Source: Bacteroidales bacterium (GTDB taxonomy: Bacteria; Bacteroidota; Bacteroidia; Bacteroidales; Azobacteroidaceae). Taken from it: DNA of 11,242 nucleotides. The notes beneath the pieces are model-generated. The model had not been told where the DNA came from. It saw nothing but the letters and a program-made list of their open reading frames with translations, and ran no database searches. Numbering within the stretch: position 1 is the stretch's first letter; the number at the start of each line of letters is the position of its first letter. A program made the position numbers and the translations under genes. The stretch lies in contig JAJBTS010000270.1 in NCBI GenBank assembly GCA_020860885.1, positions 1 to 11,242 of the forward strand, read 5' to 3'. This document shows, piece by piece, positions 7,318 to 11,242 of the stretch.

Positions 7318-8922
7318 TCAAATTTTGGGTACTTTGATTACCTGTCCGACTTTGAGCTTTTCATTCTTGATGTTGTTTATTTTCATCAGGTCAGCATGCG
7401 TATATCCGGGATACTTTTTAGCTATCGTATAGAAAGATTCTCCCGATTTTACTTTATAAGTTCCGTAAGGAGTCGTTTTAGCCTGTGCCGTAGAAGAGGT
7501 AGTTGCAGTTTTCTTTGCAGGAGTGGATTTATTGGAAGCTGAAGCCGTGGCCGATGCTGTCTTTACCGCATTACCGGAAGGTTTCTGTACACTGGCGTAT
7601 CCCCCGTTATCCACATATATAGTCAATCTTTTCCCTGCAGCCACTTTATTCGATCTCAATCCGTTCCACTTACGTATATTGGCTGCTGTTACGCCGTATT
7701 TATTACCTATGGAAAGCAGATTTTCTCCTTTAGCTACTTTATGGGTTATTTTCTCCTGAGTAGATTTTTTGTCCCCTACGTACGTTCTGTTGGCAAACAG
7801 ATCCTCTTTACGGTGATTCACAATTTGATCTTCCAGTTCAACAAAAGCGTAGGCTTTATGAGCAGGCAGTTTGATCGCCCGGGGTTTGGAATTCCCCGGA
7901 ATAATTTCCATCTTGTATTGAGGGTTAAGCGCTTTCAATAATTCTTTGTCCACCTCCAGAACTTCCGAGATCTGATCGAAATGAACCGACTGGTTTACCA
8001 TTACCGTGTCTGTGGCAAACGGCAAAGAGGCTTGTACAGGATACAACTGATGATGAGCATGATAATTCATCACATACGTAGCTGCAATAAAAAGAGGAAC
8101 ATAAGAACGGGTTTCCCGGGGCAGATAAGGATATATTTTCCAGTAATCGGTACTGCCGTTGGCTCTCCGGATGGCTTTATTTACATTCCCCGGTCCGCAG
8201 TTATAAGCAGCGATAACCAACGTCCAGTCGCCATAGATCCGATACATATCTTTAAAATATTCACAGGCGGCATAGGTAGCTTTTAAAGGATCCCGACGTT
8301 CATCCACCAGACTGTTAATTTCCAGTCCGTATTGCTTTGCCGTCGGCAACATAAATTGCCACAACCCGGATGCTCCGGCACGGGATAAAGCCACAGGATT
8401 CAAAGCAGATTCAACAATAGCCAGATACTTCAACTCGTCAGGTAATCCGTTTTTATCCAGAGCTTCTTCAATCATTGGAAAATAAAAATTCTCCAATCCA
8501 AGCATATACTCCACCGAACTTCTTCTCCGGTCGACATACAGGTTAATACAATTTCTCACCACTTCATTGTAAGGTAATTCAATCACATTATTCAGTTTAG
8601 CCAACCGGCTGACATATACCGCATCATTTCCGACCACCGCTTCTTTATAACCGGGATTCTTGTCCTTTTCCAAATAATATTTGACGTGCCATGCATTCAT
8701 CAGGCTATCCAGACTCATATCCCAGCTATCCGGTTCACAGATCGGTTCGTTCAACCAATCGTAATTATCTTCATAAGAAAGAGCTTTATCGGGAAAAATA
8801 TCTTCAATTCCCGCCACCACTACAAACTCTTCAGCCACATGCGGTCCGCTCAATGGCTCCTGAGCAAAAATAGGAAAAATAATAAAAGAGAAAAATAATA
8901 CAAAAACAATTTGCCTTTTCAT
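7318..8922 (-). CDS. mltD: MltD-type lytic transglycosylase with SLT and LysM domains
   Basis: A 534-residue secreted murein hydrolase that cleaves glycan strands to give 1,6-anhydro products. A signal peptide (1-20, ending IFA) is followed by about 110 residues of leader region. The SLT domain lies at about 155-260 with catalytic Glu171 in YLAIVESALNP, the GASGLWQFMLPTAKQYGL block (183-200) and the AAYNCGPGNV motif (238-247). Two clear LysM peptidoglycan-binding domains lie at about 393-437 and 488-533, separated by a low-complexity Ser/Thr/Ala/Lys linker (450-486). Residues about 305-352 look like a third, degenerate LysM. The first mature residue is Gln21 rather than Cys, so it looks like a cleaved soluble protein, unlike the lipoprotein MltD of E. 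coli. The ATG lies 19 nt after the DUF5683 stop and the TGA is 4 nt before rel, so it is operonic. Confidence 0.93.
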   Translation of the reverse strand: MKRQIVFVLFFSFIIFPIFAQEPLSGPHVAEEFVVVAGIEDIFPDKALSYEDNYDWLNEPICEPDSWDMSLDSLMNAWHVKYYLEKDKNPGYKEAVVGNDAVYVSRLAKLNNVIELPYNEVVRNCINLYVDRRRSSVEYMLGLENFYFPMIEEALDKNGLPDELKYLAIVESALNPVALSRAGASGLWQFMLPTAKQYGLEINSLVDERRDPLKATYAACEYFKDMYRIYGDWTLVIAAYNCGPGNVNKAIRRANGSTDYWKIYPYLPRETRSYVPLFIAATYVMNYHAHHQLYPVQASLPFATDTVMVNQSVHFDQISEVLEVDKELLKALNPQYKMEIIPGNSKPRAIKLPAHKAYAFVELEDQIVNHRKEDLFANRTYVGDKKSTQEKITHKVAKGENLLSIGNKYGVTAANIRKWNGLRSNKVAAGKRLTIYVDNGGYASVQKPSGNAVKTASATASASNKSTPAKKTATTSSTAQAKTTPYGTYKVKSGESFYTIAKKYPGYTHADLMKINNIKNEKLKVGQVIKVPKI

Positions 8923-8941
8923 GTATTAGTTATTAATAAAA

Positions 8942-9607
8942 TCAAAAAGTAAAACTACATTGAAAACCAACCGCCCGGGAATTCTGGGCAGTACGATCAA
9001 AAAGAACAGGATCGACGCGCATGCTCAGATCCTGACTGATATCAAACTCAAACAATTGAGCATCCACATAAGCATCAATCATACAGACTGCATAAAGGCC
9101 CACAGCAATAAAGCAACTCAGATCCCTGTATCTTCTGAAGTTATCTCTTCTTCTTTTCAGAATAGGTTTCAGAGATTCCTCATTCCTGCCATAACTCTGC
9201 CATGAGTTCGTATTCGGATCATCATCCATTATATCCCGGTATGCATTACGATAGTCTGTATACGTTTTGTTATTCCATGTAATGGCATACACACAACCGA
9301 TGAATCCCCCGTATACAATCGGCAACTTCCAGTATTTCCTGTTATAAATCTGACCCAAACCGGGGAAAATAGCAGAGTATATTACTGCTTTTGTCGGATC
9401 CGGAACAAATCTTTCTTTTATTTCCAGAACTTCTTCATTGACCGGAGCCACTTCCGGAATGGAATCAATGATCAGTGAATCGGGGATAATAAGAGGACCT
9501 TCCAGAACCTCTATACTGTCCCTTTCCAACAAAGAATTATCCTGCGAGTATAAACTTGCAGAAAAACTTACAAAAATTATTACTATCAGCAGAATATAAT
9601 TTTTCAA
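8942..9607 (-). CDS. DUF5683-like envelope protein of unknown function, TTG start
   Basis: A 221-residue protein. A signal peptide covers about 1-21 (hydrophobic ILLIVIIFVSFSA, likely cut before Gln22), followed by an acidic, Pro/Ile-rich stretch (23-65). The conserved core begins PDPTKAVIYSAIFPGLGQIYNRKYWKLPI and has hydrophobic, possibly membrane-inserted segments at about 72-86, 95-110 and 163-180, separated by a charged Arg/Tyr-rich loop. This PGLGQIYN pattern is what I recall for the Bacteroidetes DUF5683 family; its function is unknown to me. The start must be TTG at 9605-9607: an in-frame stop lies only one codon upstream and the first internal Met is residue 126, well after the signal peptide. 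It sits between parB and mltD, 19 nt before mltD, suggesting an envelope or cell-wall link. The last residues (CSFTF) resemble an outer-membrane C-terminus, but this is weak. Confidence 0.85.
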   Translation of the reverse strand: MKNYILLIVIIFVSFSASLYSQDNSLLERDSIEVLEGPLIIPDSLIIDSIPEVAPVNEEVLEIKERFVPDPTKAVIYSAIFPGLGQIYNRKYWKLPIVYGGFIGCVYAITWNNKTYTDYRNAYRDIMDDDPNTNSWQSYGRNEESLKPILKRRRDNFRRYRDLSCFIAVGLYAVCMIDAYVDAQLFEFDISQDLSMRVDPVLFDRTAQNSRAVGFQCSFTF

Positions 9608-9652
9608 ACTTTATTTATAATGTCTTAAACAACAATTATTCATACAATTGCA

Positions 9653-9700
9653 CAAAGATAATAATTTCACCCTGATGAAAAACATCAAACGGCAAACTTA
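9653..9700 (-). promoter_or_regulatory. Intergenic region with candidate promoters for the DUF5683-mltD-rel unit
   Basis: The 94-nt gap between parB and the DUF5683 gene contains two minus-strand matches to TAnnTTTG: TATCTTTG (9653-9660) and TAAGTTTG (9693-9700). Neither has a TTG at the ideal 19-21 nt upstream. The first would give a leader of about 40 nt. They suggest that the downstream three genes may have their own transcript in addition to read-through from parAB. No convincing terminator was seen in the gap. Confidence 0.35.
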
Positions 9701-9701
9701 A

Positions 9702-10577
9702 CTATTTTATTGCATCAAAAATTTGTATGATACGTTCCAGATCGTCCGTTGATTGAAAAGGTATGGTAATTTTCCCAGCACCTTTCTCGTTCATATTAAA
9801 CCCGACTTTGGATCCGAAAAAATCGGAAAGGTGTTTTTTTAATATTTTATATTCCTCCGGCGTTCTTCCTTTCTTTTTAAGCGGAATATTTTCCGGTTGC
9901 TCTTCATTCAGCGACCGTATAATCTCTTCTGTTCTTCTTACGGAAAAGTTATGCTCAATGATTTGTTCGTAAACCATCAGTTGAGTAGAAGGATCTTCCA
10001 GAGATAATAAGGATTTGGCATGACCCATATCGATCTTTTTATCTTTCAATCCCATCTGAATTTCCGCCGGGAGTTTAAGCAAGCGTAAAAAATTAGCGAT
10101 AGTAGCTCTTTTTTTCCCTATCCGTTCGCTTAATTTCTCTTGCGTAAGCTTATAGGTATCGATCAAAGTCTGAAAGGCCAACGCTATTTCTATGGCATTG
10201 AGGTCTTCTCTCTGGATATTCTCGATAAGCGCCATTTCCATCACATTTTCATCCGTAGCTTTCTTCACATACGCCGGTAAGGTCTGAAGTCCGGCTTTCA
10301 GAGAGGCCCGGTAACGGCGTTCTCCGGAAATGATCTGGTATTTGTCTTTACTTACTTCCCTCAATGTTATCGGCTGTACCAGACCCAGAGCCCGTATAGA
10401 AGCCGCTAGTTCTTCCAAAGCCTCTTCATCGAAAATAGTTCTCGGCTGATCGGGATTCGGAGATATTTTCGACAATTCGATTTCATTGATAGAGGACGAT
10501 CCGCTCGTGTTGAGGTCATCCATCGTAATTAAAGCATTTAATCCTTTGCCTAAAGCGGGTTTTGCCTGTTTCGCCAT
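9702..10577 (-). CDS. parB: Chromosome-partitioning protein ParB (Spo0J family)
   Basis: A 291-residue ParB that binds parS sites, spreads as a CTP-dependent clamp and recruits SMC and ParA for chromosome segregation. The N-terminus KPALGKGLNALI (6-17) is the basic segment that contacts ParA. The N-terminal CTP-binding domain shows QPRTIF (44-49) and the GERRYRA box (85-91), followed by ENIQREDLNAIE (119-130). The helix-turn-helix lies at about 143-168, within TQEKLSERIGKKRATIANF. Residues about 240-291 form the C-terminal dimerisation domain. Its size is normal for chromosomal ParB. The ATG lies 2 nt after the parA stop, the usual coupled parAB arrangement. No complete parS (TGTTTCACGTGAAACA-like) was found in the window, so its binding sites lie elsewhere. 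Confidence 0.96.
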   Translation of the reverse strand: MAKQAKPALGKGLNALITMDDLNTSGSSSINEIELSKISPNPDQPRTIFDEEALEELAASIRALGLVQPITLREVSKDKYQIISGERRYRASLKAGLQTLPAYVKKATDENVMEMALIENIQREDLNAIEIALAFQTLIDTYKLTQEKLSERIGKKRATIANFLRLLKLPAEIQMGLKDKKIDMGHAKSLLSLEDPSTQLMVYEQIIEHNFSVRRTEEIIRSLNEEQPENIPLKKKGRTPEEYKILKKHLSDFFGSKVGFNMNEKGAGKITIPFQSTDDLERIIQIFDAIK

Positions 10578-10579
10578 AA

Positions 10580-11242
10580 TTAACTATTCTTTTCTATAAT
10601 TTCTTTCGCCAGCTGCATGTGATTCAATGAACCTTTTGATTCCGGATCATATAATAACACAGGTTGTCCGTGGCTGGGTGCTTCGCTGAGTTTCACATTT
10701 CTCTGAATGACAGTAGTGAATACCATTTCTCCGAAATGCTTTTTCACTTCTTCATAAATCTGATTCGCCAACCGCAGTCTTGAATCATACATGGTTAATA
10801 GAAATCCTTCTATATCCAATGCCGGATTGAGTTTGGATTTAATTATTTTGATTGTATTCAGGAGCTTACTGATACCTTCCAGAGCAAAATATTCGCATTG
10901 CACGGGAATAATAACCGAATCAGAAGCTGTCAAAGCATTTACGGTTATCAGTCCCAAAGAAGGAGAACAGTCGATCAGTATAAAATCATAATCACTTTTA
11001 ATATTATCCAGTATGCCTTTCAGCACTCTTTCCCTGTTGTCGAAGCTTAACATTTCAATTTCTGCTCCTACCAGGTCGATATGTGAAGGCATTATATATA
11101 AGTTCGGGACATCTGTTTCGAGAATAGCTTCGGCCGAATCTATCCCATTAACAATACACTCGTAAATAGAATTTTCGACTTCCCGGATATTGATTCCCAA
11201 ACCAGAAGAAGCATTGGCCTGAGGATCAGCATCCACTACCAG
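10580..11242 (-). CDS. parA: Chromosome-partitioning ATPase ParA (Soj), 5' end outside the window
   Basis: A partial gene: 220 residues are visible, and the reading frame continues past the window edge at 11242. The first visible residues are LVVDADPQANASSG, which hold the second motif of deviant Walker ATPases, so roughly 30-40 N-terminal residues including the KGGxGKT Walker A loop are missing. A GTG at 11236 is the Val inside this motif and not a start. Walker B is seen as FILIDCSPSLG, followed by the PVQCEYFALEG block, and near the C-terminus the RNVKLSEAPSHGQPV motif typical of Soj/ParA. ParA binds DNA nonspecifically as an ATP dimer and moves ParB-parS complexes. It is the first visible gene of the minus-strand run and ends 2 nt before parB. 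Confidence 0.95.
   Translation of the reverse strand: MVVDADPQANASSGLGINIREVENSIYECIVNGIDSAEAILETDVPNLYIMPSHIDLVGAEIEMLSFDNRERVLKGILDNIKSDYDFILIDCSPSLGLITVNALTASDSVIIPVQCEYFALEGISKLLNTIKIIKSKLNPALDIEGFLLTMYDSRLRLANQIYEEVKKHFGEMVFTTVIQRNVKLSEAPSHGQPVLLYDPESKGSLNHMQLAKEIIEKNS

Noticed and set aside
7432..7573. The Ser/Thr/Ala/Lys-rich stretch of MltD as a separate repeat element
   Set aside because: It is an ordinary low-complexity linker between LysM domains, with no regular repeat unit at DNA level.
9671..9690. TGATG/CATCA hairpin after parB as a terminator
   Set aside because: The stem is only 5 bp with a T5 loop on the minus strand, and no U-run follows it. It is not a credible intrinsic terminator.
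11234..11236. GTG as the start codon of parA
   Set aside because: It lies inside the LVVDADPQ ATPase motif and the frame is open to the window edge, so the true start is outside.
1..11242. tRNA or rRNA genes, CRISPR arrays, insertion sequences, prophage or defence genes
   Set aside because: I looked for these and saw no supporting structure. Nearly all the sequence is accounted for by the listed coding regions.

Overview
The window looks like a chromosomal segment from a member of the Bacteroidetes, most likely order Bacteroidales. The evidence is threefold. The DNA is AT-leaning and start codons lack Shine-Dalgarno sequences. Promoter-like elements fit the Bacteroidetes consensus (TTG near -33, TAnnTTTG near -7). 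Gene content and order (parA-parB-DUF5683-lytic transglycosylase-rel, beside an M23 peptidase, a short MerR protein and alaS) are, from general knowledge, typical of that group. Genus cannot be fixed from the sequence alone. Coding density is very high; no RNA genes, insertion sequences, CRISPR arrays or phage genes were seen.

Region 1 (1-1020, + strand): two tandem paralogous small lipoproteins. Each has a lipobox Cys at residue 17, followed directly by collagen-like Gly-X-Y triplets (about 4 in the first, 13 in the second). Each ends in the same domain of about 110 residues, which I do not recognise. They are 16 nt apart and are closed by a strong hairpin with a 21-bp perfect stem, which also faces the end of alaS. 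This is the only accessory-looking part of the window.

Region 2 (1044-5070): alaS on the minus strand, and divergently an M23 peptidase plus a MerR regulator on the plus strand. The 82-nt divergent gap holds a good Bacteroidetes promoter for the peptidase and a candidate -7 box for alaS that abuts it. The peptidase stop codon is followed at once by the MerR start codon. The MerR gene then runs tail-to-tail into rel with overlapping stop codons, and a hairpin spanning that overlap appears to serve both genes.

Region 3 (5067-11242, minus strand): a tightly packed run read right to left as parA (cut by the window edge), parB, a DUF5683-like envelope protein, an MltD-type lytic transglycosylase with LysM domains, and a long bifunctional-type RelA/SpoT (p)ppGpp enzyme. 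Gaps are 2, 97 counting to the only plausible start (94 nt from the parB stop to the TTG codon), 19 and 4 nt. The DUF5683 gene appears to start with TTG. The cluster places chromosome partitioning, cell-wall cleavage and the stringent response side by side.

Overall this is a mostly conserved housekeeping locus. I see no convincing undescribed multi-gene system. The best candidates for new biology are the collagen-like lipoprotein pair, the DUF5683 protein and the shared terminator architecture.
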